Positions 8,771 to 16,565 of a DNA stretch of 58,342 nucleotides are shown piece by piece. Origin of the DNA: Actinomycetales bacterium. GTDB taxonomy: Bacteria; Actinomycetota; Actinomycetes; Nanopelagicales; Nanopelagicaceae. A program made the position numbers and the translations under genes. The stretch lies in the NCBI GenBank assembly GCA_018969585.1, contig JAGWYB010000003.1:1-58342 (forward strand). The letters run 5' to 3'. The notes below the pieces were generated by a model. The model searched no databases. It was not told the origin of the DNA and saw nothing but the letters and a program-made list of their open reading frames with translations. The stretch's first letter is position 1. Each line of letters begins with the position of its first letter.

Positions 8771-10434
8771 TTCTTATGTCCATCTTCAATGGCGGCATGC
8801 TCTGGATGATGGAGATCAAAGGCGGGTCGCTCCGACCGGATACGAGGCATCGAGTAGAAATTGTGTCGCGGAGGCGGACAAGAGGTTGCCCACTCCAAGG
8901 ATGCGCCATAACCCCATGGATCATCTACTCCAACTTTGGGAGCGCTCCTGGTGATCCAAACATTAATGAAGAATGGAATCATCGAAAGTGCAAGTAAAGC
9001 CGCTCCGACGGTTGAAACCATATTCATAAATGTAAATCCATCGGTCGCGAGATAGTCAGCGTATCGGCGTGGAAAACCTTTTATACCTAACCAGTGTTGA
9101 ATCAAGAAGGTGGTGTGGAAGCCAATAAATAGCGTCCAGAAATGAACCTTTCCGAGCGTTTCATTTAACATCCGTCCGGTCATCTTTGGCCACCAGAAAT
9201 AGAACCCTCCAAACATCGCGAAGACCACGGTTCCAAAGAGAACATAATGGAAGTGAGCAACAACGAAGTAAGAAGCGGAAACTGCAAAATCAAGCGGCGG
9301 GCTCGCCAATATAACGCCGGTGAGTCCGCCTAGAAGGAAGGTAATCAAAAAGCCCATTACAAAGAGCATCGGAGTCTCAAAAGTCAGCGAGCCCCGCCAC
9401 ATAGTTCCAATCCAGTTGAAGAATTTAACGCCGGTAGGGACAGCAATCAGGAATGTCATAAATGAGAAGAATGCTAGGGAGACCTGGCCGGTTGCGTACA
9501 TATGGTGGGCCCAAACTGCAACTGAGAGTGCGGCGATTGCAATAGTTGCGGCAATCAAACCTTTGTAACCGAAAATTGGTTTTCTGCTAAATACCGGGAG
9601 GATTTCAGTCGCAATTCCAAAGAAGGGAAGGGCGAGAATGTAAACCTCGGGGTGGCCGAAGAACCAGAAAAGATGTTGGAAGAGCATGGCGCCGCCATTT
9701 GCGGGATCAAATATGTGGGAGCCAAATAGTCGGTCCGATTCCAATCCAAGAAGTATTGCTGCAAGTGGCGGGAAGGCAATTAACACCAAGATTGAAGTCA
9801 AAAGCACGTTCCAAGTAAAAATCGGCATTCTAAACATAGTCATGCCCGGTGCGCGCATCGTGAAGATTGTTGTTACAAAATTTACGCCACCCAAAATGGT
9901 TCCAAGTCCGCTAACGGCTAATCCCATAATCCAAAGATCGGCGCCGATTCCAGGTGAATATATGTGGTTCGAGAGTGGTGCGTATGCAGTCCAACCAAAA
10001 GATGCTGCGCCACCTGGAGTTAAGAATCCAGCAGTAGCGACGGTTGCGCCAAATAGATAGAGCCAATACGAGAGCATGTTCAGTCGCGGGAAGGCGACGT
10101 CAGCTGCACCGATTTGCAGCGGCATTATTACGTTTGCAAAGCCAACGAATAACGGAGTAGCAAACATCAGAAGCATGATCGTGCCATGCATCGTGAAAAC
10201 TTGGTTGTACTGCTCTGAACTTAGGAATTGCAGTCCAGGCTGGGTCAATTCGGCGCGAATCGCTAGCGCAAGCAGACCGCCAATCAAGAACCACACAAAT
10301 GAGGTGATTAAATAAAGATAACCAATTACCTTATGATCTGTTGTAGTGAGGATTTTTACGGCGAGTTGGCCCTTAGTGAGCTTTCTTGGCGGAATATATT
10401 CGCGCTCTTCTGGTTTTGTTGCATAAGTTGTCAT
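8767..10434 (-). CDS. ctaD: Cytochrome c oxidase subunit I
   Basis: The 555-residue catalytic subunit of the aa3 oxidase, twelve-helix type. Visible cofactor residues are His83 (low-spin haem a), His261 and Tyr265 in GHPEVY (CuB ligand and cross-linked tyrosine), His310-His311 (CuB), and His393/His395 in VAHFHYV (haem a3 and haem a). Glu263 of GHPEVY and Lys291 are consistent with A1-type D and K proton channels. In M. tuberculosis ctaD is elsewhere (Rv3043c); here it lies between ctaC and ctaF, with ATGA overlaps at both ends, so the oxidase genes form one coupled operon. Confidence 0.97.
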   Translation of the reverse strand: MTTYATKPEEREYIPPRKLTKGQLAVKILTTTDHKVIGYLYLITSFVWFLIGGLLALAIRAELTQPGLQFLSSEQYNQVFTMHGTIMLLMFATPLFVGFANVIMPLQIGAADVAFPRLNMLSYWLYLFGATVATAGFLTPGGAASFGWTAYAPLSNHIYSPGIGADLWIMGLAVSGLGTILGGVNFVTTIFTMRAPGMTMFRMPIFTWNVLLTSILVLIAFPPLAAILLGLESDRLFGSHIFDPANGGAMLFQHLFWFFGHPEVYILALPFFGIATEILPVFSRKPIFGYKGLIAATIAIAALSVAVWAHHMYATGQVSLAFFSFMTFLIAVPTGVKFFNWIGTMWRGSLTFETPMLFVMGFLITFLLGGLTGVILASPPLDFAVSASYFVVAHFHYVLFGTVVFAMFGGFYFWWPKMTGRMLNETLGKVHFWTLFIGFHTTFLIQHWLGIKGFPRRYADYLATDGFTFMNMVSTVGAALLALSMIPFFINVWITRSAPKVGVDDPWGYGASLEWATSCPPPRHNFYSMPRIRSERPAFDLHHPEHAAIEDGHKK

Positions 10435-11189
10435 GCGCCAGCTCCCGCCTTGAGGTTATCAATATAAGCCTGATATTCAGCAGGCGTCACCACTTTTACT
10501 GTGAAAAGCATTTGAGAGTGTTGTCTTCCGCAGAGAATGTTGCATCGTCCCGGATAGGTACCAAGTTCGTTAGCAGTAAATTCAACTTGATTTTCGACTC
10601 CAGGAATATTTTGAATCTGCATCATAAATGCTGGAACCCAGAATCCGTGAACCACATCTGAGGCGGTAATTTTGAATCGAACTTTCTCTCCTTGAGGCAT
10701 GTAGAGAGTTGGCGGCTGCGCTGGAGTTCCGGTAACCGTGGTTCCCGGCCCCGCTTCTTTATATGTAAATTGCCATGACCATTGGATCGCATTCACCGTA
10801 ACATCGTGAACGTCTGTTGCAGTTATCGGCGAAACCTCTTTGATGGCATTTTGGGCTCTTGCGGTATATCCAAAGAGAACTGCGATAATTAAGAAAGGAA
10901 TTACGGTGTACGCAATTTCAATTGGAATGTTGTACTGGAACTGTTTAGGAAACTTCTCATCTTTTTTACGATGAAAAATTGCCGGCCAGATGATCAATAT
11001 CATGGTGAATACGCCAACTAATGCGGCGGCGATCCAAGCTCCTTGCCAGAGGGTGAAAGAGTGCTGATTTACGCTCGAAACATTTCCGGTAAATCCAACT
11101 CCTCGAAACTCCTCGGAAGAGCAACCGGCGAGAAGAAATACCGAAGCGAACGAAATTAAGGCCCCGAGTACCCGTCTCTTTAAGCGCAC
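10431..11189 (-). CDS. ctaC: Cytochrome c oxidase subunit II (CuA)
   Basis: A 252-residue subunit II. The N-terminus carries a lipoprotein-type signal with a lipobox ending LLAGC (Cys23), followed by two membrane helices (about 51-71 and 92-110) and a CuA cupredoxin domain. CuA ligands are visible: His181, Cys216, Cys220, His224 and Met227 in [12 protein letters not shown]. It receives electrons from QcrC. The GTG start at 11187-11189 is supported by a TATCCT -10 box exactly 6 bases upstream, implying a leaderless mRNA for the whole ctaC-ctaD-ctaF-SRPBCC operon. Confidence 0.96.
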   Translation of the reverse strand: MRLKRRVLGALISFASVFLLAGCSSEEFRGVGFTGNVSSVNQHSFTLWQGAWIAAALVGVFTMILIIWPAIFHRKKDEKFPKQFQYNIPIEIAYTVIPFLIIAVLFGYTARAQNAIKEVSPITATDVHDVTVNAIQWSWQFTYKEAGPGTTVTGTPAQPPTLYMPQGEKVRFKITASDVVHGFWVPAFMMQIQNIPGVENQVEFTANELGTYPGRCNILCGRQHSQMLFTVKVVTPAEYQAYIDNLKAGAGA

Positions 11190-11195
11190 CCGCTA

Positions 11196-11201
11196 AGGAT
11201 A
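11196..11201 (-). promoter_or_regulatory. -10 box of the leaderless ctaC operon
   Basis: TATCCT on the minus strand, 6 bases before the GTG at 11189. It shares the 56-bp divergent spacer with the desulfurase-like gene. Confidence 0.6.
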
Positions 11202-11232
11202 GTAGTCACTCGCGGTGGCGCCGATTAGGAGG

Positions 11233-11238
11233 TAGCGT
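11233..11238 (+). promoter_or_regulatory. -10 box of desulfurase-like gene
   Basis: TAGCGT, 7 bases before the GTG at 11246. An AGGAGG at 11227-11232 is 13 bases from the start, too far for a normal Shine-Dalgarno, so leaderless initiation is favoured. Confidence 0.5.
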
Positions 11239-11245
11239 TCCAAGG

Positions 11246-12325
11246 GTGTCCCCCATCACAAACCTAGATTTCCGAAGTGAACTTCGCCAATCCCCCAGCT
11301 CTCAGCAAGCTTTGATTGATGCTTTGGATTTGGCGGGATTAGATCCAAGAAAAATTCATCACGATTCGGCTCGTTTACGAAATGCTTTGGGGCAAGCGCG
11401 CGAGAGCATTGCTGCCGATTTAAAAATCTCACCAGCAAATATCGAATTTGTTGGTGAGTTGGGAGTTGGATTTTGGCTCGCCATAGAGGGAATGCTCCGC
11501 GCCTCTGAAAACCAATTCGTTTATTCAGCAATAGACCGGCAGTTAATCCACGCGATAGCGAGAGAACAATTATCGCGACCGGTTATGGAGCTACCGGTCG
11601 ACGAGTCGGGCGTGGTTGATTATGAATCTACCGCAATCTCAGAGGGTGCAATTCTCACCTGGCAGGCTGTCAATAGAGAGACCGGAATTACTCAGTCGCC
11701 ACCAGCTCGCAACTCGCTCAGAGTTTTCTCCGATATGACAGCAACGCTAATCCCAAGTTCGTTACCGAAAGAGTGGTGCGCTGCAATCTGGGATCCCAGA
11801 AATTTCGCTGGACCTGAAGGGCTTGCAATACTGGCGATTTCTGATGATTCAAACTCTTGGCTAAGACCACTTCCGAATATCGATAATCGAAGGAGTTTTG
11901 GATCTCATTCAAAGAGCGCGGTTATTGCAACTGCAGTGGCACTACGGGATTGGACTGCAAATCAAGCTGCGCTTGAAGAGAAGTTGTTTAAATTAAATTC
12001 ATACCTCCGCAAACTTATTCTTGAAAAAATTCCTGGAGTGCGTATCGCTGGATCAGAGATAGGCGATCCGCAGCGACTTGCTCTCGTAGTAAACGACATT
12101 GTCGCCGAGCAATTACTTCGGGAGATGGAGAAAAACCAGATACTTATTGATGCTGGCTCAGCTTGTTCCGCAGCCGCCCTATCCCCCAGCCACGTACTTT
12201 CTTCGATGGGTCTTGGTGAAGATGGTCAATTGCGATTTACCTTGAAGTCAAGTCACAACGAGGAGGCGATTGAAAATCTAGTTGCCGTACTGGAAACTGA
12301 AATCTCGAAATTACGAGCTAATTGA
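11246..12325 (+). CDS. Cysteine-desulfurase-like protein lacking the PLP lysine
   Basis: A 359-residue member of the class V aminotransferase / NifS-IscS fold. The persulfide-cysteine loop is intact (GSACSAAALSPSHVL, Cys307), as are the VNRETG block and the Asp163 that would face the pyridine nitrogen. However, the PLP-lysine block, normally HK-x-x-GPKG, reads PRNFAGPEG: by eye Asn186 stands at the lysine position and Arg185 at the preceding His. The PLP-stacking His after SAIE is also replaced (SAIDRQ, Arg98). It is therefore probably unable to form the internal aldimine and may be a pseudoenzyme or sulfur carrier. Streptomycetes have an apparently active desulfurase at this place beside ctaC. 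Neighbours ErpA and NadA are Fe-S related. Confidence 0.8.
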   Translation: MSPITNLDFRSELRQSPSSQQALIDALDLAGLDPRKIHHDSARLRNALGQARESIAADLKISPANIEFVGELGVGFWLAIEGMLRASENQFVYSAIDRQLIHAIAREQLSRPVMELPVDESGVVDYESTAISEGAILTWQAVNRETGITQSPPARNSLRVFSDMTATLIPSSLPKEWCAAIWDPRNFAGPEGLAILAISDDSNSWLRPLPNIDNRRSFGSHSKSAVIATAVALRDWTANQAALEEKLFKLNSYLRKLILEKIPGVRIAGSEIGDPQRLALVVNDIVAEQLLREMEKNQILIDAGSACSAAALSPSHVLSSMGLGEDGQLRFTLKSSHNEEAIENLVAVLETEISKLRAN

Positions 12326-12338
12326 GTGCAGAAACTTT

Positions 12339-12680
12339 TTAGTTGAAAGAGTCGCCGCAGGCGCAAGAGCCTTGAGCGTTTGGATTATCAATCGTAAAGC
12401 CTTGTTTTTGAATAGTATCCACAAAATCAATCGTTGCGCCCATTAAATAAGGAGTGCTCATCTTGTCGGTAACTACCTTAACGGTGCCAAATTCCGATAC
12501 AGAGTCGCCATCAAGCGCTCGATCGTCAAAGTAAAGTTGATAGCGAAGTCCAGAACAGCCGCCTGGCTGTACTGCTACACGTAAGCGCAGATCATCGCGA
12601 CCCTCTTGAGATAAAAGCGAGGCAACCTTCTCAGCGGCTACCTGAGTTAGAACGATGCCAGTCTTGGTATCAGTGCTCAT
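12339..12680 (-). CDS. erpA: A-type Fe-S carrier / insertion protein (ErpA/HesB family)
   Basis: A 113-residue A-type iron-sulfur carrier delivering clusters to apo-proteins. The three conserved cysteines are Cys42 (QPGGCSGLRY) and the C-terminal pair Cys106 and Cys108 (GSCACGDSF). Length and motifs match actinobacterial ErpA/HesB (M. tuberculosis Rv2204c, also near ctaC). Unlike most leading genes here, it has a Shine-Dalgarno (AGGAG, about 5 bases before the ATG). It diverges from nadA, whose product carries a 4Fe-4S cluster. Confidence 0.9.
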   Translation of the reverse strand: MSTDTKTGIVLTQVAAEKVASLLSQEGRDDLRLRVAVQPGGCSGLRYQLYFDDRALDGDSVSEFGTVKVVTDKMSTPYLMGATIDFVDTIQKQGFTIDNPNAQGSCACGDSFN

Positions 12681-12724
12681 CTCGACTCCTATCGATTCAA
12701 ATCCGAGTTTACTCTTTAGCAGAG

Positions 12725-12730
12725 GATAAT
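12725..12730 (+). promoter_or_regulatory. -10 box of leaderless nadA mRNA
   Basis: GATAAT (5 of 6 to TATAAT), 6 bases before the nadA ATG at 12737. No Shine-Dalgarno lies in the 6-base gap. Confidence 0.55.
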
Positions 12731-12736
12731 GCTGCC

Positions 12737-13885
12737 ATGGCCAAAATTCTCTCTGAACTCCATCTATTAGGAACTGAGTCAGACCTTTCCAGCGAACGAG
12801 GAGTTTCCTGTACGGGTGATCTTCCAGAGCCTAGCGACCCTAAGATGGTTGAGCGTGCCATCGCTGCAAAAGCAAAATTGGGAGATCGCGCGCTAATACT
12901 TGGCCATCATTATCAACGCGATGAAGTAATCGAATTTGCAGACATCACAGGTGATTCATTTAAGTTAGCCCGAGCCGCCGCAGATCGAGGAGATAGTGAG
13001 TACATCGTTTTCTGCGGAGTGCATTTCATGGCAGAGAGTGCGGATATTCTCACCAGCCCAAAACAGCAAGTAATACTTCCTGATTTGGCGGCAGGCTGTT
13101 CCATGGCAGATATGGCGGCGGCAAATCAAGTTAAAGATGCCTGGAAGATATTTGAAAAATTGGGAATTGCACAACGCACAATTCCGATTACCTACATGAA
13201 CTCGAGTGCGGCTATAAAAGCATTTACTGGTGAAAATGGAGGAAGCGTCTGCACCTCATCAAATGCGGAACGGGCTATGAGATGGGCGCTTGAGAAAGGT
13301 GAGAAAGTCTTCTTTCTCCCCGACCAACATCTTGGTCGCAATACCGCTGTTCTTAGACTTGGATTTTCGTTAACGGATTGCGTCGTATGGAATCCATGGA
13401 AAGCTAATGGCGGATTGACTGATGATGAAATTCGCAGCGCAAAGATAATTCTCTGGCGGGGCCACTGTTCAGTTCATGGTCGCTTCACAATTGAGAATGT
13501 AAACGAGATGCGAAGCCGCGTGCCGGGCGTCCAAATTTTGGTACATCCAGAATGCCAATACGAGGTCGTGAGCGCTGCCGATGTTGTTGGAAGTACAGAG
13601 AGCATCATCAAAACAATCGAAAACGCCCCTCAAGGCTCATCGTGGGCGATTGGAACTGAACTCAATCTCGTTAAGCGGCTGGCGCAAGATAACCCTGAAA
13701 AACAGATCACCTTTCTGGATAAAACAGTCTGTTACTGCTCCACCATGAATCGAATTGATCTACCACATCTGGTCTGGGCGATGGAATCCCTCGTCCGCGG
13801 AAAAGTAATCAACCAGATCCAAGTTCCTGAGAAAATTGCCAAAGCGGCAAGAGTTGCGCTCGAGCGCATGCTCGCTCTACCTTAA
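12737..13885 (+). CDS. nadA: Quinolinate synthase A
   Basis: A 382-residue quinolinate synthase, which condenses iminoaspartate with dihydroxyacetone phosphate in de novo NAD synthesis. The substrate-binding start (ILGHHYQRDE) and the cluster-cysteine regions are clear: Cys121 (AAGCSMAD), Cys273 (HPEC) and Cys332/Cys334 (TVCYCSTMNRI). nadB and nadC are not in the window. Adjacent ErpA on the opposite strand is a plausible supplier of its 4Fe-4S cluster. Its stop codon lies 5 bases before the next gene. Confidence 0.95.
   Translation: MAKILSELHLLGTESDLSSERGVSCTGDLPEPSDPKMVERAIAAKAKLGDRALILGHHYQRDEVIEFADITGDSFKLARAAADRGDSEYIVFCGVHFMAESADILTSPKQQVILPDLAAGCSMADMAAANQVKDAWKIFEKLGIAQRTIPITYMNSSAAIKAFTGENGGSVCTSSNAERAMRWALEKGEKVFFLPDQHLGRNTAVLRLGFSLTDCVVWNPWKANGGLTDDEIRSAKIILWRGHCSVHGRFTIENVNEMRSRVPGVQILVHPECQYEVVSAADVVGSTESIIKTIENAPQGSSWAIGTELNLVKRLAQDNPEKQITFLDKTVCYCSTMNRIDLPHLVWAMESLVRGKVINQIQVPEKIAKAARVALERMLALP
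13878..13883 (+). promoter_or_regulatory. Candidate -10 box inside the nadA 3' end
   Basis: TACCTT, 7 bases before the GTG at 13891 and overlapping the nadA stop. It may give a separate leaderless transcript for the DUF3043 gene. Confidence 0.35.
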
Positions 13886-13890
13886 CTCTC

Positions 13891-14409
13891 GTGAGCGAGA
13901 AAAAGGGAAGACCGACGCCAAAGCGCAAGGAAGCTGAAAAAGAACGAGTCCTAAAACGATTAGCGCCTGCGGCAACTAAGGAAGCGAAGAAGTTACAGAA
14001 GAAGCAATCCCGTATTGCGCGCGGCGCTCAACGTGAGGCGTATATGCGCGGCGAAGAGAGCGCACTCCCTCCTCGTGATCGAGGCCCCATTCGAAAATTT
14101 GTAAGAGATTACGTGGATGCACGCAGATCCATCGGAGAGTTCTTTTTACCAGTCATCGTATTAGTTCTATTTATGACAATCGTTCCGGTGATTCAAGTTC
14201 AACTCGCAGCGATTATTTTAATGTACTCAATTCTTGGACTCTCCTTTATCGACGGCTTCTATCTGAGTAGGAAAATAAAGCGAGAAGTTGCAAAAAGATT
14301 TCCTGGTGAAAATCTAAAGGGTGTTGGCATGTACGGCTGGCTACGCTCAACACAGATTCGACGGCTGCGGGCGCCCCTTCCCAGAGTTACGCGCGGAACT
14401 AAGCTCTAA
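13891..14409 (+). CDS. DUF3043 membrane protein
   Basis: A 172-residue protein with a very basic, lysine/arginine-rich N-terminal half (about 1-85), two adjacent hydrophobic helices (about 89-125) and a basic tail. This is the layout of DUF3043, a family widespread in Actinobacteria and of unknown function. The GTG start follows the nadA stop after 5 bases with no Shine-Dalgarno. The strong positive charge suggests contact with membrane phospholipid or nucleic acid, but nothing in the sequence proves it. Confidence 0.8.
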   Translation: MSEKKGRPTPKRKEAEKERVLKRLAPAATKEAKKLQKKQSRIARGAQREAYMRGEESALPPRDRGPIRKFVRDYVDARRSIGEFFLPVIVLVLFMTIVPVIQVQLAAIILMYSILGLSFIDGFYLSRKIKREVAKRFPGENLKGVGMYGWLRSTQIRRLRAPLPRVTRGTKL

Positions 14410-14415
14410 ACTGAA

Positions 14416-15417
14416 CTAAGCCCTGGGTTTTGGAGATTCGGTTTTGGCCGGATCTTTTTCAGGAAGTGATCCAAGCGCTTTATCAATCTCCTTCATTGTC
14501 TCCGCGCTCAACTGAACACCGCTAGCGGCAACATTCTCTTTTATCTGCTCCGGTTTAGATGCTCCGATAATTGCACTGGAAACATTGCGATTTTGTAAGA
14601 CCCAAGCAACGGCTAGTTGTGCCATCGTTAGCCCTTCGTTTTTAGCGATCGGCTTCAAACGTTGAACTGCAGCTAAAACCTCATCTCGCATCCATCTCGA
14701 GATCATTGAGGCTCCACCCTTTTTATCAGTCGCTCGTGAGCCCGCTGGAGGTTTCTTTCCTGGTAAATACTTTCCGGTTAACGCACCTTGAGCTATTGGT
14801 GACCAAACAATTTGGCCGATGCCATTTGCTTTAGAGAGCGGAACCACTTCCTTTTCAATAACGCGCCAGAGCATGGAGTACTGGGGTTGGCTGGAAACAA
14901 ATTTATCGAATCCTCGTCGTTCTTGAATGCGTAACGCTTCCTTGATTTCTTCAGAACGCCATTCCGAGAATCCGATATAAAAAACTTTTCCTTGGCGTAT
15001 CAAGTCATCGAATGCGCTCAAGCTCTCTTCCAGGGGTGTTTCATAATCAAAGCGGTGAAATTGATATAGATCAATATGATCGGTCTGAAGTCGTTTTAGC
15101 GAAGCATGGACCGATTCCATAATATGTTTTCTAGATAGTCCGCGATCATTTTTTCCAGGACCAGTTGGCCAATAAACCTTCGTTAATAACTCGTAGGATT
15201 CGCGGCGCACGCCCTTAAGTGCTCTTCCAAGTACAGACTCGGCGCGAGTTCCAGCATAAACATCCGCGGTATCTAAAGTTGTAATTCCAAGATCTAGGGC
15301 CGTCCGGACGCATTTGATAGCTGATTTTTCTTCCACCTGAGAGCCATGAGTAAGCCAATTTCCAAAAGTAATTTCACTTACATACATTCCCGAATTGCCA
15401 AGTTTGCGATGTCTCAT
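14416..15417 (-). CDS. Aldo/keto reductase (Kv-beta / YghZ type)
   Basis: A 333-residue NADPH-dependent oxidoreductase with a TIM-barrel fold. The tetrad Asp49, Tyr54, Lys80 and His121 is visible (LDTADVY, LLTK, YQFHRF), and the C-terminal IIGASKPEQI block binds the cofactor phosphate. Length and the SQPQYSMLWR segment resemble the voltage-gated potassium-channel beta-subunit subgroup. The substrate is unknown. A TAATCT box lies 7 bases upstream of its ATG. It is convergent with DUF3043 (6 bases apart). Confidence 0.88.
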   Translation of the reverse strand: MRHRKLGNSGMYVSEITFGNWLTHGSQVEEKSAIKCVRTALDLGITTLDTADVYAGTRAESVLGRALKGVRRESYELLTKVYWPTGPGKNDRGLSRKHIMESVHASLKRLQTDHIDLYQFHRFDYETPLEESLSAFDDLIRQGKVFYIGFSEWRSEEIKEALRIQERRGFDKFVSSQPQYSMLWRVIEKEVVPLSKANGIGQIVWSPIAQGALTGKYLPGKKPPAGSRATDKKGGASMISRWMRDEVLAAVQRLKPIAKNEGLTMAQLAVAWVLQNRNVSSAIIGASKPEQIKENVAASGVQLSAETMKEIDKALGSLPEKDPAKTESPKPRA

Positions 15418-15424
15418 AGGCTGT

Positions 15425-15430
15425 AGATTA
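15425..15430 (-). promoter_or_regulatory. -10 box of leaderless aldo/keto reductase mRNA
   Basis: TAATCT on the minus strand, 7 bases before the ATG at 15417. Confidence 0.5.
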
Positions 15431-15444
15431 GCGGCAAGTAGCTT

Positions 15445-16548
15445 TCACTTAACTCTTGACTCGACAAATGGCGGTTTCACTACTTCGGCCTCAAGTAACT
15501 TGCCTCTAACATCAATAGAAACCCTTGATCCAATCTGGATTTCTGGCTCAAGAAGCGCCAACGCTATTCCGCACTTGAGCGATGGCGAAAATGTTCCACT
15601 GGTTACGATTCCAGCGCGGTTTCCATTTACTTGAACTAGCATTCCTAGTCTTGGAATTCCTTTATCAATAAGGCGCAACCCTCGGAGAATTCTCTTTGGG
15701 CCAATTTCTCGTTCATTTAACAGAACTTCTCTGCCCCAGAAACTCTCTTTCTTCCAGCCGACGGCCCAGCCTGAATTTGCCTGTACTGGCGTAATCTCGA
15801 GAGAGAGTTCGTGGCCATGTAATGGATACCCCATCTCAGTTCGCAACGTATCGCGGGCACCCAGACCACAAACTCGTCCACCAAAATTCATTATCTCTTC
15901 TGAAAGTACATCCCAAATCTTTGGCGTATCCGACCAAGTGGGAAGAATTTCAAATCCATGTTCCCCCGTGTATCCGGTGCGGCAGATAATTACCTCGACC
16001 CCTTTGATCTTCGCGATTTGGAAAGACATATAAGACAAATCAATAGAGATGCCGAGTTTATCTAGGACTTTACTTGCGTCTGGACCTTGAAGTGCTAAAA
16101 CTCCGTATTTCTCGTGGCAATCAACGATCGAAATTTTTCTTGATCCAATTCCGGCCTGGAGCCGCCGTACCACCTCAGCCGTGTTTGCTGCGTTTGGAAC
16201 TAATAAAAACTCATTCGCTGATTTTCGATAGGCAATTAAGTCATCTACAACGCCACCTGTTATTTGATCACAGAGCATCGTGTATTGGGCCTGTCCATCA
16301 GTTATTTTTGTCAGGTCATTTGTTAGCGCTTCATTTAAAAAATCTAACGCTCCCTCACCAATTACTTCAGCTTTGCCGAGATGGGATACATCAAATAGAC
16401 CTACATGTTCTCTCACCGCAATATGTTCATTTACTACGCCGCCACCTGTGGTTGCTGGATATTCAATTGGCATATCCCAACCACCAAAATCTGCAAGTTT
16501 CGCACCTAGAGCGCGATGCTTCTCATGTAATGGCGAATATCGTGGCAC
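15445..16548 (-). CDS. gcvT: Aminomethyltransferase, glycine cleavage T protein
   Basis: A 367-residue T protein that moves the methylene group from aminomethyl-lipoyl-H protein to tetrahydrofolate. Characteristic segments are the N-terminal HEKHRALGAKLADFGGWDMP block, the catalytic-Asp block ITGGVVDDL, and CRTGYTGEHGFEI. The GTG start at 16546-16548 is fixed by a TAGGTT box 6 bases upstream. The P, H and L genes are not adjacent, though an E3 (lpd) gene lies 1.6 kb away. It is divergent from pepA with only 17 bases between start codons. Confidence 0.94.
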   Translation of the reverse strand: MPRYSPLHEKHRALGAKLADFGGWDMPIEYPATTGGGVVNEHIAVREHVGLFDVSHLGKAEVIGEGALDFLNEALTNDLTKITDGQAQYTMLCDQITGGVVDDLIAYRKSANEFLLVPNAANTAEVVRRLQAGIGSRKISIVDCHEKYGVLALQGPDASKVLDKLGISIDLSYMSFQIAKIKGVEVIICRTGYTGEHGFEILPTWSDTPKIWDVLSEEIMNFGGRVCGLGARDTLRTEMGYPLHGHELSLEITPVQANSGWAVGWKKESFWGREVLLNEREIGPKRILRGLRLIDKGIPRLGMLVQVNGNRAGIVTSGTFSPSLKCGIALALLEPEIQIGSRVSIDVRGKLLEAEVVKPPFVESRVK

Positions 16549-16553
16549 TCCAA

Positions 16554-16560
16554 TAACCTA
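16554..16560. promoter_or_regulatory. Overlapping divergent -10 boxes of pepA and gcvT
   Basis: The heptamer TAACCTA gives TAACCT on the plus strand (16554-16559, 6 bases before the pepA ATG at 16566) and TAGGTT on the minus strand (16555-16560, 6 bases before the gcvT GTG at 16548). The two boxes share five base pairs, so one site serves two leaderless genes with start codons 18 bp apart. Confidence 0.65.
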
Positions 16561-16565
16561 GCCCA

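Noticed and set aside
15445-16565. Glycine riboswitch in front of gcvT
   Set aside because: The start codon is 6 bases from its -10 box and only 17 bases separate it from pepA; there is no room for a leader.
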